Shown: positions 1 through 5,939 of the stretch, piece by piece
Position numbering within the stretch: position 1 is the first letter of the stretch
How the letters are laid out: each line of letters starts with the position of its first letter
Assembly: GCA_964384255.1 (NCBI GenBank)
Contig: CAYLKH010000066.1
Span: forward strand, 1 to 11,460
Source of the DNA: SIG469 sp964384255
Lineage (GTDB): Bacteria; Bacillota; Clostridia; Oscillospirales; Oscillospiraceae
Reading direction: 5' to 3'
Length of the DNA stretch: 11,460 bases
The notes under the pieces: generated by a model
Told to the model about the DNA's origin: nothing
Database searches by the model: none
The model's input: the letters and a program-made list of their open reading frames with translations, nothing else
Made by a program: the position numbers and the translations under genes

Positions 1-171
1 CTCCAGCTCGCCGGTGAAGTAAGGCTTCATGGGGGCCATGCCGGAGTTGATTATAAGCAGAGAATTGTCGTTTTGGGGAATGAGCGAGAAGCTGGGAAGG
101 CGAAGATGTCCCTTGGATTCAAAGAAGGACAGGAACATTTCCCTCAGCTGGTTTACGCCATAGCTTTTCAT
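1..171 (-). CDS. alaS: Alanyl-tRNA synthetase, N-terminal 57 residues (partial)
   Basis: AlaRS charges tRNA-Ala with alanine in the cytoplasm. Only the first 57 codons are inside the window; the gene runs off the left edge. The translation shows the class II AlaRS N-terminus clearly: NQLREMFLSFFESKGH near residues 7-22, PSFSLIPQNDNSLL near 26-39, then INSGMAPMKPYFTGE near 41-55, matching the family motif 1 region. The ATG at 171 is preceded by a perfect AGGAGG (complement of 184-189) at a 12-nt distance, and no better start lies nearby. It is downstream of trhP on the same strand but has its own promoter (223-251). The leader is too short for a T-box, which many Firmicute alaS genes carry. 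Identification is by residue pattern and I consider it secure. Confidence 0.95.
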   Translation of the reverse strand, partial: MKSYGVNQLREMFLSFFESKGHLRLPSFSLIPQNDNSLLIINSGMAPMKPYFTGELE

Positions 172-222
172 GTGGTTTTGATTCCTCCTGAGTGAAATAA
201 TCAATTATCTTTATTATGGGAT

Positions 223-251
223 ATTTTACAAACAAAGAGTTCGCCTGTCAA
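223..251 (-). promoter_or_regulatory. Predicted sigma-A promoter of alaS
   Basis: Read on the minus strand, TTGACA (complement of 246-251) and TAAAAT (complement of 223-228) are separated by exactly 17 bp. This predicts transcription starting near 216 and a leader of about 45 nt before the alaS ATG. It lies just behind the trhP stop, so alaS can be transcribed apart from the upstream operon. Confidence 0.8.
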
Positions 252-260
252 TATCAGCTT

Positions 261-286
261 AAAAAACCAGACGGTTATTTGTCCGA
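261..286 (-). terminator. Weak candidate terminator after trhP
   Basis: On the minus strand TCGGAC (complement of 281-286) can pair with GTCTGG (complement of 267-272), giving a 6-bp stem with two G-U pairs over an 8-nt loop. Six T residues follow (complement of 261-266). The stem overlaps the trhP stop codon. It is weak, so read-through into alaS is likely. Confidence 0.4.
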
Positions 287-1489
287 TTTGCGGCGCAGTA
301 TGGACAGGGGAGGGCATTGGACTGGAAGCCTGGTGCGGATCTCCATTTCCGGGTGGGGACAGCAGTCGATGGACTGGCCGTCTGCGTTTTGCATATCGCC
401 TACGGTGAAGGCAACGGGGGGACCGCTGGGAGTGAGCAGCTCAAGGGTGTCGCCCTTCCAGAAACGGTTTCGCTGAGTAAGAACAGCCTGACCGTCGCTT
501 TCGCATTTAACTACATACGCGGCCACGTCCCAATTGCGGATATATTTTGAATCGTTGTAGTATTGCATCTGGCCGTTGTCGCCAAAGTAAAAACCTGTGC
601 AGTAATTGCGATGGCTGACCTTATCGACTTCCTCCAGCCAGATGGGGTCGATGGGGACTCCGCTGAATACCTGGTCGATGGCGTGGCGATAGGCGTTGGT
701 GATGACCGCTGCGTAATATGCGGATTTCATACGCCCTTCGATTTTGAAGCTGGTTATTCCGGCATCATAAAGCTCACGGATATGGCCTATCATGCACATG
801 TCCTTCGAGTTTAAAATATGGGTGCCGCCGTCTTCAAAGATCTCAAAGTATTCTCCGGGGCGCTTTTCTTCCATCAGATGATATTTCCATCTGCACGGCT
901 GAGCGCATTGCCCACGGTTGGCATCGCGGCCGGTCATATAGTTGGAAAGCAGACAGCGACCGGAAAAAGAAACACACATGGCTCCGTGAACAAAGGCTTC
1001 GATCTCCAGCTCCTTAGGCGTTTTCTGCCGAAGCTCGCGGATCTCGTCAAGGCTAAGCTCCCTTGCCAGCACGACCCGGCTGGCGCCCAGGTCAAACCAT
1101 GCGGAGGCGTTGCTGTAATTGGTGATGCCGGTTTGTGTGCTTACGTGGAGCTTGACATGAGGAGCGTATTTTTGAGCCGCCATAAATACGCCCAGATCAG
1201 CAACTATAAGGCTGTCAGCTCCGGCATTGTCAAGCATTTCAAGGTACTGGGGAAGCATGGCGACTTCGTAGTTGCGGGGAAGAGTGTTACAGGTAACGAA
1301 TACCTTAACGCCCCGCTGGTGGCAGAAACTGACAGCTTTTGCCAGCTCTTCGTCTTCGAAGTTGCCTGCTGATGCCCTCATGCCAAATATCTTACCGGCA
1401 AGATAAACTGAATCCGCGCCGTAATTCACTGCCATTTGCAGCCGCTCCCAATCACCGGCAGGGGAAAGAAGCTCGGGCTTATTCTGCAT
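275..1489 (-). CDS. trhP: Peptidase U32 family protein, TrhP-like tRNA uridine-34 hydroxylase
   Basis: A 404-aa U32-family protein. The family signature EAFVHGAMCVSFSGRCLLS is at residues 164-182, and the conserved cysteines C172, C179, C195 and C199 fit the Fe-S type cluster expected in this family. The N-terminus PELLSPAGDWERL and later FKIEGRMKSAYYAA are also typical. TrhP (E. coli YegQ, B. subtilis YrrN/YrrO) makes 5-hydroxyuridine at the tRNA wobble position using prephenate; older annotations call it a collagenase or protease. The ATG at 1489 was chosen over an upstream TTG at 1507 because AGGAGG lies 6 nt before it. It overlaps the mltG stop by 11 bp, so translation is probably coupled. 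In B. subtilis the methyltransferase that finishes the modification (TrmR/YrrM) is adjacent; none is seen here. U32 paralogues with other substrates (RlhA, UbiU/V) are the main alternative. Confidence 0.87.
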   Translation of the reverse strand: MQNKPELLSPAGDWERLQMAVNYGADSVYLAGKIFGMRASAGNFEDEELAKAVSFCHQRGVKVFVTCNTLPRNYEVAMLPQYLEMLDNAGADSLIVADLGVFMAAQKYAPHVKLHVSTQTGITNYSNASAWFDLGASRVVLARELSLDEIRELRQKTPKELEIEAFVHGAMCVSFSGRCLLSNYMTGRDANRGQCAQPCRWKYHLMEEKRPGEYFEIFEDGGTHILNSKDMCMIGHIRELYDAGITSFKIEGRMKSAYYAAVITNAYRHAIDQVFSGVPIDPIWLEEVDKVSHRNYCTGFYFGDNGQMQYYNDSKYIRNWDVAAYVVKCESDGQAVLTQRNRFWKGDTLELLTPSGPPVAFTVGDMQNADGQSIDCCPHPEMEIRTRLPVQCPPLSILRRKSDK

Positions 1490-2921
1490 TTGTGTCCTCC
1501 TGTTCAAGGCTTAAGAGGAAATCGGTGTGTTCCTCTGATGTCCTGGAGAAATGGTGGGTACCGTCTGTATCAAGAGCGTAGAAATAATAGTCGGTATCGT
1601 CGGGATATAGGGCTGCCCTGATGGACGCGATGCCCGGGTTCGCTATGGGACCGACAGGCAGACCGGCGTTCTTATATGTGTTGTAGGGGCTGTCGATGCT
1701 GAGATCGTCGTAGGTCAAAACATCCTTGCGTTCTGCAAGAATATACTGGATGGTGGCATCGATCTTAAGGGTGGGGTACAGCTTGCTGATAAGCCGGTTG
1801 TGGATGACCGAGGATATCTTGCTTCGCTCGGAGTTGTTGGCGGCTTCCTTTTCGATAAGGGATGCTATGGTAACTATGTCGTGCATATCCAGCATATGCT
1901 CTTCGACATAATCTTCCAGCTCCTGCTCGGGATAATGACCGCCATAGGTATCCATGATTTTTTCTTCGATATAGGCATTCAGCTCGTCGATACGGGCTAC
2001 AAGGTCTTCATCGAACTTTCTGTTGAAGTTGGATAGAAATTTGTTAATGACAGATTCCGGGTCCTCGTCGATATAAAAATCATAGGTGTCGGGGAACAGG
2101 TAACCCTCAAGACGGTTATAAACGCCCAGCTCAAGACCATCGAGAAAATAATAATCGAAGTCGTGGTTGGCTGCGGTTTGAGACAGCTGAGAAACGGTGG
2201 ACACTCCGTTTTCTTCCAACAGCTCAAAAATCTGCTGCTGCTCGTAGCCTTCGGGAATGACGACGGTCACTACCTGGCGCCCGGAATCGTAGTTTACCAT
2301 GTTCAGTACCAGCGCGCGATAATCGTATACCCTGTTCAGCTCGAAGGTCCCGACCTCGATTTTTTCATCAGCGTTGGAAAACCATCCGTAAAGCCTGAAA
2401 AGCCAGGGATATTTGATCACGTCCTGCTCCTTCAGCCGCCGGGAGATGGTGGTCATGGTGTCAAGCTCAGTGACCGTAAAGGATACGGACTCGTCTTCGC
2501 CGGTAAGAGCAAGAACGTCATCAGCGGCAGCCCAGACAAAAACCGCAAGGACAATGGATGCGGCCAACACGCAAATAACGTAGATCAATCCACGAATTGA
2601 TGATGGGATAGACCGTCTTTTTACGGAGGAAGAGGCTGGATCGCCTGAACCTGCGGGAGATGCGGTGCTGGCGGTAATGAATTCAGGCCCGTTATCGTCT
2701 GAATACTTTATGCTCAGGTCGGTTTTGTCGTGGGTAAAGTCGGCACGGTCGAATATTTTGAGATCGCTGTCTTCCGGGTCGGGCTGCACAGGGGCAGCTT
2801 TCTGAGCGGATGAAGGCTCGGATTCCGGGTCGGCGGAAGACAGACTGTCTTCTTTTAATTCTTCGTAGAGATTATCTCCAAGCAGTTCCCGGAGAAAATC
2901 GCTGTTGTTAGGGTTAGACAT
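1479..2921 (-). CDS. mltG: Endolytic murein transglycosylase (YceG/MltG family)
   Basis: A 480-aa membrane-anchored protein that cleaves nascent peptidoglycan strands and so limits glycan length. An acidic, probably cytoplasmic N-terminal region (1-108) precedes one transmembrane helix (about 110-132); the rest is extracytoplasmic. Family landmarks are LEGYLFPDTYDF (271-282), ASLIEKEA (353-360, holding the conserved catalytic glutamate, E357 or E359), NRL (375-377), SPYNTY (411-416), GLPVGPIANPG (420-430) and a C-terminal GTHHFSRTSEEH (454-465). Compared with the compact E. coli protein there is an extra acidic stretch at about 310-345, before the catalytic segment. The ATG at 2921 has GGAGGG 4 nt upstream; the TTG at 2933 would bury that site. 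It starts 12 bp after the fthC stop and overlaps trhP, so it is in one operon with both. Confidence 0.93.
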   Translation of the reverse strand: MSNPNNSDFLRELLGDNLYEELKEDSLSSADPESEPSSAQKAAPVQPDPEDSDLKIFDRADFTHDKTDLSIKYSDDNGPEFITASTASPAGSGDPASSSVKRRSIPSSIRGLIYVICVLAASIVLAVFVWAAADDVLALTGEDESVSFTVTELDTMTTISRRLKEQDVIKYPWLFRLYGWFSNADEKIEVGTFELNRVYDYRALVLNMVNYDSGRQVVTVVIPEGYEQQQIFELLEENGVSTVSQLSQTAANHDFDYYFLDGLELGVYNRLEGYLFPDTYDFYIDEDPESVINKFLSNFNRKFDEDLVARIDELNAYIEEKIMDTYGGHYPEQELEDYVEEHMLDMHDIVTIASLIEKEAANNSERSKISSVIHNRLISKLYPTLKIDATIQYILAERKDVLTYDDLSIDSPYNTYKNAGLPVGPIANPGIASIRAALYPDDTDYYFYALDTDGTHHFSRTSEEHTDFLLSLEQEDTNAE

Positions 2922-2933
2922 ACTGCCCTCCAA

Positions 2934-3482
2934 TTATTTGAAACAGTGGATAAGCCTTCCTTCGGTTACGATATGGTTGACAGGAAGATCGTATTCGTCG
3001 CGGGGAATGCTGCTCCTGAGCCTGTTTTCAAAGCAAAGCCCAAGAGTCTGCCCCTTATAGCCGGAAAGATACCTGTCGTAATATCCTGCGCCGTGTCCCA
3101 TGCGATAACCCTTAAGGTCAAAGGAAAGACCGGGAACAAGAATAAGGTCAATGTCCCCGGGAGCGATAAGGGGAAGCTGGGCGGAAGGCTCGGGGATATT
3201 ATAGCGACCAGTACTTAATTGGGCCATGGACGTGACCAGGCGGGCATCCATTATGCCGCCGGGATAGGTAAGAGGAAGGCACAGACGCCTGCCGCTGGCG
3301 AGAATGTGGTCCATAAGCGGTACCGTATTGGGTTCGGAGCCAACGCCATAAAAAGCCAGGATGGTCCCTGCGTTTTTAAATAGCTCTGAATCCATAATAA
3401 GCTCAGTCATCGACAGACTGTATTCCGGTGGAGCGGCCTCAATGCCGCGAAGGCTTTGACGAAATTCTTTTTTGGAAAGCAT
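2934..3482 (-). CDS. fthC: 5-formyltetrahydrofolate cyclo-ligase
   Basis: A 182-aa cytoplasmic enzyme that converts 5-formyl-THF to 5,10-methenyl-THF with ATP, returning folate to the one-carbon pool. The diagnostic segment is intact: ILVPGLSFD at 114-122, then GYRMGHGAGYYDRYL at 125-139 (consensus GxRxGxGxGYYDR). The N-terminal LSKKEFRQSLR is the usual helix, and YGVGSEPNT at 45-53 fits the folate/ATP region. Its length is normal for the family (about 180-200). The ATG is separated from the stop of the upstream DJ-1 gene by a single base, and I see no strong Shine-Dalgarno before it, which suggests re-initiation after the upstream gene. Also called YqgN, YgfA or MTHFS. Confidence 0.93.
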   Translation of the reverse strand: MLSKKEFRQSLRGIEAAPPEYSLSMTELIMDSELFKNAGTILAFYGVGSEPNTVPLMDHILASGRRLCLPLTYPGGIMDARLVTSMAQLSTGRYNIPEPSAQLPLIAPGDIDLILVPGLSFDLKGYRMGHGAGYYDRYLSGYKGQTLGLCFENRLRSSIPRDEYDLPVNHIVTEGRLIHCFK

Positions 3483-3483
3483 A

Positions 3484-4023
3484 TTAATATACCATGAAGT
3501 GCATGATAGTCTTTTTCATTGAGGAATCGGTGAGTGCTTCGACGATGGCAAGACCAAAATCCACTGCGGCGGCCGGGGCCTGACCTGTTATAAATCTGCC
3601 GTCTACAACAAATCTTGCGTCCTTTTGCATAATGGCACCACCCATATCGCTTTCCATGCCGGGGTAGCAGGTCGCCTTAACGCCGTCCAGCCAGCCCCGT
3701 TTGCCCAAAATGGTGGGGGCGGCACAGATACAGGCCACATATTTGTCACCCTTGATGGCGGATTCAATAAGCTCCATGGCGACAGACGAGGCTTCGATAT
3801 TATTAACGCCGTCCAGCCCACCGGGGACGATGACCATCTCGACGCTTTCGGGATCTATCTGGTCAACAGTCATGTCCGCCTGGATGTTGATTCCGTGAGC
3901 GCCTTCGATCACAAGACCGCCAACGCCGGCATATTTCGCCTGAAGCTTTGCTCTGCGGAGAATATCCATGGGAGCAATCGCTTCGATCTCTTCAAAACCT
4001 TTAGCCAAAAGAATATAAATCAT
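3484..4023 (-). CDS. DJ-1/PfpI family protein (YajL/ThiJ-like)
   Basis: A 179-aa protein of the DJ-1/PfpI superfamily. The N-terminal MIYILLAKGFEEIEA carries the conserved Glu (E14), which in human DJ-1 contacts the reactive cysteine. VIVPGGLDG is at 64-72, and the nucleophile elbow CICAAP places the reactive Cys at C100. Bacterial members have been described as protein or glyoxal deglycases, chaperones or stress proteins; which applies here cannot be read from the sequence. The ATG at 4023 was chosen because family members begin exactly there and an AAAGGA lies upstream. The open frame extends 37 codons further, but that stretch is antiparallel in content to nothing conserved and overlaps the glycosyltransferase. 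It overlaps the upstream gene by 4 bp (ATGA), a typical coupled junction. Confidence 0.9.
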   Translation of the reverse strand: MIYILLAKGFEEIEAIAPMDILRRAKLQAKYAGVGGLVIEGAHGINIQADMTVDQIDPESVEMVIVPGGLDGVNNIEASSVAMELIESAIKGDKYVACICAAPTILGKRGWLDGVKATCYPGMESDMGGAIMQKDARFVVDGRFITGQAPAAAVDFGLAIVEALTDSSMKKTIMHFMVY

Positions 4024-4754
4024 TTTCGGTTTTTCCTTTCTTTGATGGCGGCCAGAATGGCTTTTGCCAGAAATTTGGGCAGCCTGAGCATACGCCTGAA
4101 CCGCCAGGGTTCTTTGATCAGTCTGTAAAACCACTCCAGCCCCAGCCTGATAAATATGTCGGGAGCGCGCTTAACAACTCCGGCATAGCTGTCCAGTGAA
4201 CCTCCAAGGCCGATCATAAGTCCAGCACCTGTGTCGTTAAGGTGCTGGTTTATCCAGATCTCCTGCTTTGGAGCGCCCAGACAGACAAAAACGCAGTCAG
4301 CCCGGCTTTGGCGTATATCATCAATTATTGGCCCGTCGTCGGTAAAATATCCGTCGTGACAGCCGCATATTATGAGTCCGGGGATCTCGGCGGTCAAGCG
4401 TTCGGCGGCGGCTTCGGCTATGCCGGGTTTACTGCCAAAAAGATAAAGCCGCTTGCCTTCGAGAGCCATTTTTTCCATCAGCGCTCTGGCAAAATCTATT
4501 CCGGCAACCTTCCGGCCAATTGGTCTGCCAAGGATACGGGAGGCATAAATGATGCCTATGCCGTCAGGCAGGACAAGACCGGCGGAGTTCAGGATCGCGG
4601 CATAGTCGCTGTTGTGAATGGAGTCGTATACTATTTCGGAATTGGGGGTTACGACATAGCTGGGGTCGGGGGAGCAAAGAAGCTCATAGGCTCTGGCAAC
4701 AGCTTCGTCAAGAGTGACGTTGTCAAATCCTATGCCAAGAATATCTACACGCAT
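4020..4754 (-). CDS. WecG/TagA/CpsF family glycosyltransferase
   Basis: A 244-aa GT26-family glycosyltransferase. In Gram-positives TagA adds N-acetylmannosamine to undecaprenyl-PP-GlcNAc, the committed step of wall teichoic acid linkage-unit synthesis; in enterics WecG adds ManNAcA. Conserved segments are TPNSEIVY (36-43), LPDGIGIIYASR with the likely catalytic base D64, GIDFARAL near 85-92, LFGSKPG near 105-111, VCLGAPKQEIWI, and a C-terminal tail EWFYRLIKEPWRFRRML followed by a basic amphipathic end. In TagA that arginine-rich tail helps membrane attachment and active-site completion. The ATG at 4754 has GAGGT 7 nt upstream. It is the first gene of the five-gene operon. No other teichoic acid gene is in view, so the exact sugar is not settled. 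Confidence 0.9.
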   Translation of the reverse strand: MRVDILGIGFDNVTLDEAVARAYELLCSPDPSYVVTPNSEIVYDSIHNSDYAAILNSAGLVLPDGIGIIYASRILGRPIGRKVAGIDFARALMEKMALEGKRLYLFGSKPGIAEAAAERLTAEIPGLIICGCHDGYFTDDGPIIDDIRQSRADCVFVCLGAPKQEIWINQHLNDTGAGLMIGLGGSLDSYAGVVKRAPDIFIRLGLEWFYRLIKEPWRFRRMLRLPKFLAKAILAAIKERKNRK

Positions 4755-4785
4755 CGGCTTACCTCTGATTTACACATTTCAGATT

Positions 4786-4814
4786 ATTTTACCATAAATC
4801 AATTGGTTTGTCTA
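4786..4814 (-). promoter_or_regulatory. Predicted sigma-A promoter of the five-gene operon
   Basis: On the minus strand TAGACA (complement of 4809-4814) and TAAAAT (complement of 4786-4791) are 17 bp apart; each matches consensus at 5 of 6 positions. It lies about 25 bp before the likely transcript start of the glycosyltransferase gene, and would drive that gene through trhP. Confidence 0.72.
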
Positions 4815-4817
4815 CAT

Positions 4818-4846
4818 TGGACACTGCTCCCGCCCTGTGCGAAAAT
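4818..4846 (+). promoter_or_regulatory. Possible vegetative promoter for the cysteine-rich gene
   Basis: TGGACA (4818-4823) and GAAAAT (4841-4846) are 17 bp apart, matching consensus at 5/6 and 4/6 positions. The -35 would sit 3 bp from the -35 of the divergent operon promoter. The -10 is poor, and a sporulation-type promoter at 4870-4897 is an alternative. Confidence 0.3.
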
Positions 4847-4869
4847 CAATATACCATGGCGAAACAACG

Positions 4870-4897
4870 CACCGAAAACTCTCTGCGGCATAGTATG
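4870..4897 (+). promoter_or_regulatory. Possible mother-cell sigma (sigma-K/E-like) promoter
   Basis: CACC (4870-4873), 15 bp, then CATAGTATG (4889-4897) resembles the sigma-K pattern mACm - about 16 - CATAnnnTA with one -10 deviation. CATAGTAT also matches the sigma-E -10 at 6 of 8 positions. The predicted start falls near 4905, just ahead of the leader hairpin at 4912-4926. This is a pattern match only. Confidence 0.28.
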
Positions 4898-4911
4898 GAA
4901 AAGGTAAGGTT

Positions 4912-4926
4912 TGCGGCGTAGCCGCA
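4912..4926 (+). other. Short GC-rich hairpin in the leader of the cysteine-rich gene
   Basis: TGCGGC and GCCGCA form a perfect 6-bp stem over a GTA loop, about 20 bp before the AGGAGG (4947-4952) of the next gene. No T-run follows, so it is not a terminator. It may stabilise the 5' end of the mRNA. Confidence 0.4.
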
Positions 4927-4961
4927 GCTGGAACCAAAACATGATCAGGAGGTTATACCAT

Positions 4962-5891
4962 ATGGCCGAAAAGGTTTGCGCAGGTCCGGTAAACACCGGC
5001 TTTGCCGGCTCTGCCGACGCCATTAAGGAAGCGGTCTGTATACACACCAAAAAAATTATGGACGCTTGCCGAGACAAAGACTGTATTGAGGATTTGAGAG
5101 TTTATTTCACAGCGGAGTGTCAGCAGCTTGTGGATTCAGCTACCGGTGTCAGGGCAAGAAGCGCGGAGCTTTTGTACGTCTACATAGACGTGGAGTCCGT
5201 ACCCTTTAACAGAGGCTTCTATTCTGTGGATGTTCAGTTTTTCTATCGTGTTACCGTTGAGGCGTTTGTTGGAAGCACCAGACCGGTAACGCTGTGCGGT
5301 CTGGCAACATTTACCAAAAGAGTGCTGCTGTTTGGCAGCGAGGGTTCTGCCAAAATATTCTCCAGCAAAACTGTGCTGGGCGAGATGGACCCGCAGAAAA
5401 TGATGAAAACCAATATGCCCGCTGCTTATGTTGAGGCGCTGGACCCGGTACTGCTGGAAGTTAAGCTGGTTGAGGTTTGCGGATCTACGGACAATAACGG
5501 GTGCTGCAATAACTGCTGCAATTGCTGCTGCTGCAACAGCTGTACCGATACTGAGCTGGGAGAGCTGCCGCCCTGCGTATGCGGATGCTTCGAAGACACA
5601 CTGGTCAGCAATTGTGACGGCAAGCGAGTGCTGGTAACTCTGGGTCAGTTCAGTATCATTCGACTGGAAAGGGACACCCAGCTTCTTATCCCCAGCTATG
5701 ATTATTGTATTCCCAGCAAGGACTGTACTGCGGTCAGCGGAGCGGAAGCCGGAACTGCCTGCGATATTTTTGACAGCATCAGCTTCCCCACAGCCGAGTT
5801 CTTCCCACCCTCTGAGTGCGAGCTTAACGACAGCGGCTGCGGTACCGTAGCCGGAGTAGCGGGAAAAACTTCCTGCGGATGCTGCGGATAA
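4962..5891 (+). CDS. Cysteine-rich conserved clostridial protein of unknown function
   Basis: A 309-aa soluble-looking protein with no signal peptide or membrane helix and 28 cysteines (9%). Residues 1-175 form a regular domain: MAEKVCAGPVNTGF, then IKEAVCIHTKKIMDACRDKDCIEDLRVY, then PFNRGFYSVDVQFFYRV and VLLFGSEGSAKIFSS. I have seen this pattern in unnamed clostridial proteins but cannot attach a verified family name. Nine cysteines then crowd into residues 181-194, followed by CVCGC (205-209), a second conserved-looking stretch (about 217-250) and a C-terminal CGCCG. The start at 4962 has AGGAGG 9 nt upstream; an earlier ATG at 4941 and the open frame before it lack this. It is a single-gene unit ending in a strong terminator. 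Spore-coat or metal-binding roles are guesses from composition. Confidence 0.85.
   Translation: MAEKVCAGPVNTGFAGSADAIKEAVCIHTKKIMDACRDKDCIEDLRVYFTAECQQLVDSATGVRARSAELLYVYIDVESVPFNRGFYSVDVQFFYRVTVEAFVGSTRPVTLCGLATFTKRVLLFGSEGSAKIFSSKTVLGEMDPQKMMKTNMPAAYVEALDPVLLEVKLVEVCGSTDNNGCCNNCCNCCCCNSCTDTELGELPPCVCGCFEDTLVSNCDGKRVLVTLGQFSIIRLERDTQLLIPSYDYCIPSKDCTAVSGAEAGTACDIFDSISFPTAEFFPPSECELNDSGCGTVAGVAGKTSCGCCG
5502..5543 (+). repeat. TGC-codon cluster encoding nine cysteines in 14 residues
   Basis: The tract is a degenerate run of TGC codons alternating with AAT/AAC codons, encoding Cys/Asn-rich residues 181-194 of the cysteine-rich protein. Its low complexity suggests growth by replication slippage. 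The reading frame is kept on both sides. Confidence 0.8.
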
Positions 5892-5904
5892 CAGAAAAAT
5901 GCTC

Positions 5905-5937
5905 AAAAAGCAGCGCGATTTGACCGCGCTGCTTTTT
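5905..5937. terminator. Bidirectional intrinsic terminator between convergent genes
   Basis: A perfect 13-bp inverted repeat, AAAAAGCAGCGCG (5905-5917) and CGCGCTGCTTTTT (5925-5937), surrounds a 7-nt loop. The core is GC-rich and the stem is flanked by an A-run on one side and a T-run on the other, so it can stop transcripts from both directions. It lies 14 bp after the cysteine-rich gene and 2 bp after the DUF3048 stop codon. Confidence 0.95.
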
Positions 5938-5939
5938 GT

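Noticed and set aside
818..1372. Plus-strand frame of 184 codons inside trhP
   Set aside because: It is antisense to the U32 signature region and without recognisable domains or start signals.
1490..1507. Upstream TTG start for trhP
   Set aside because: It would place the AGGAGG inside the coding sequence; the ATG at 1489 has that site at 6 nt and matches homologous N-termini.
4807..4816. TTTGTCTACA, identical to the core of the mobile element's ends
   Set aside because: No inverted partner, internal hairpins or target duplication are nearby; it overlaps the operon's -35 box and is probably chance.
5136..5906. Minus-strand frame of 256 codons under the cysteine-rich gene
   Set aside because: The plus-strand gene has an AGGAGG, a terminator and conserved-looking motifs; the antisense frame has none of these and crosses the terminator.
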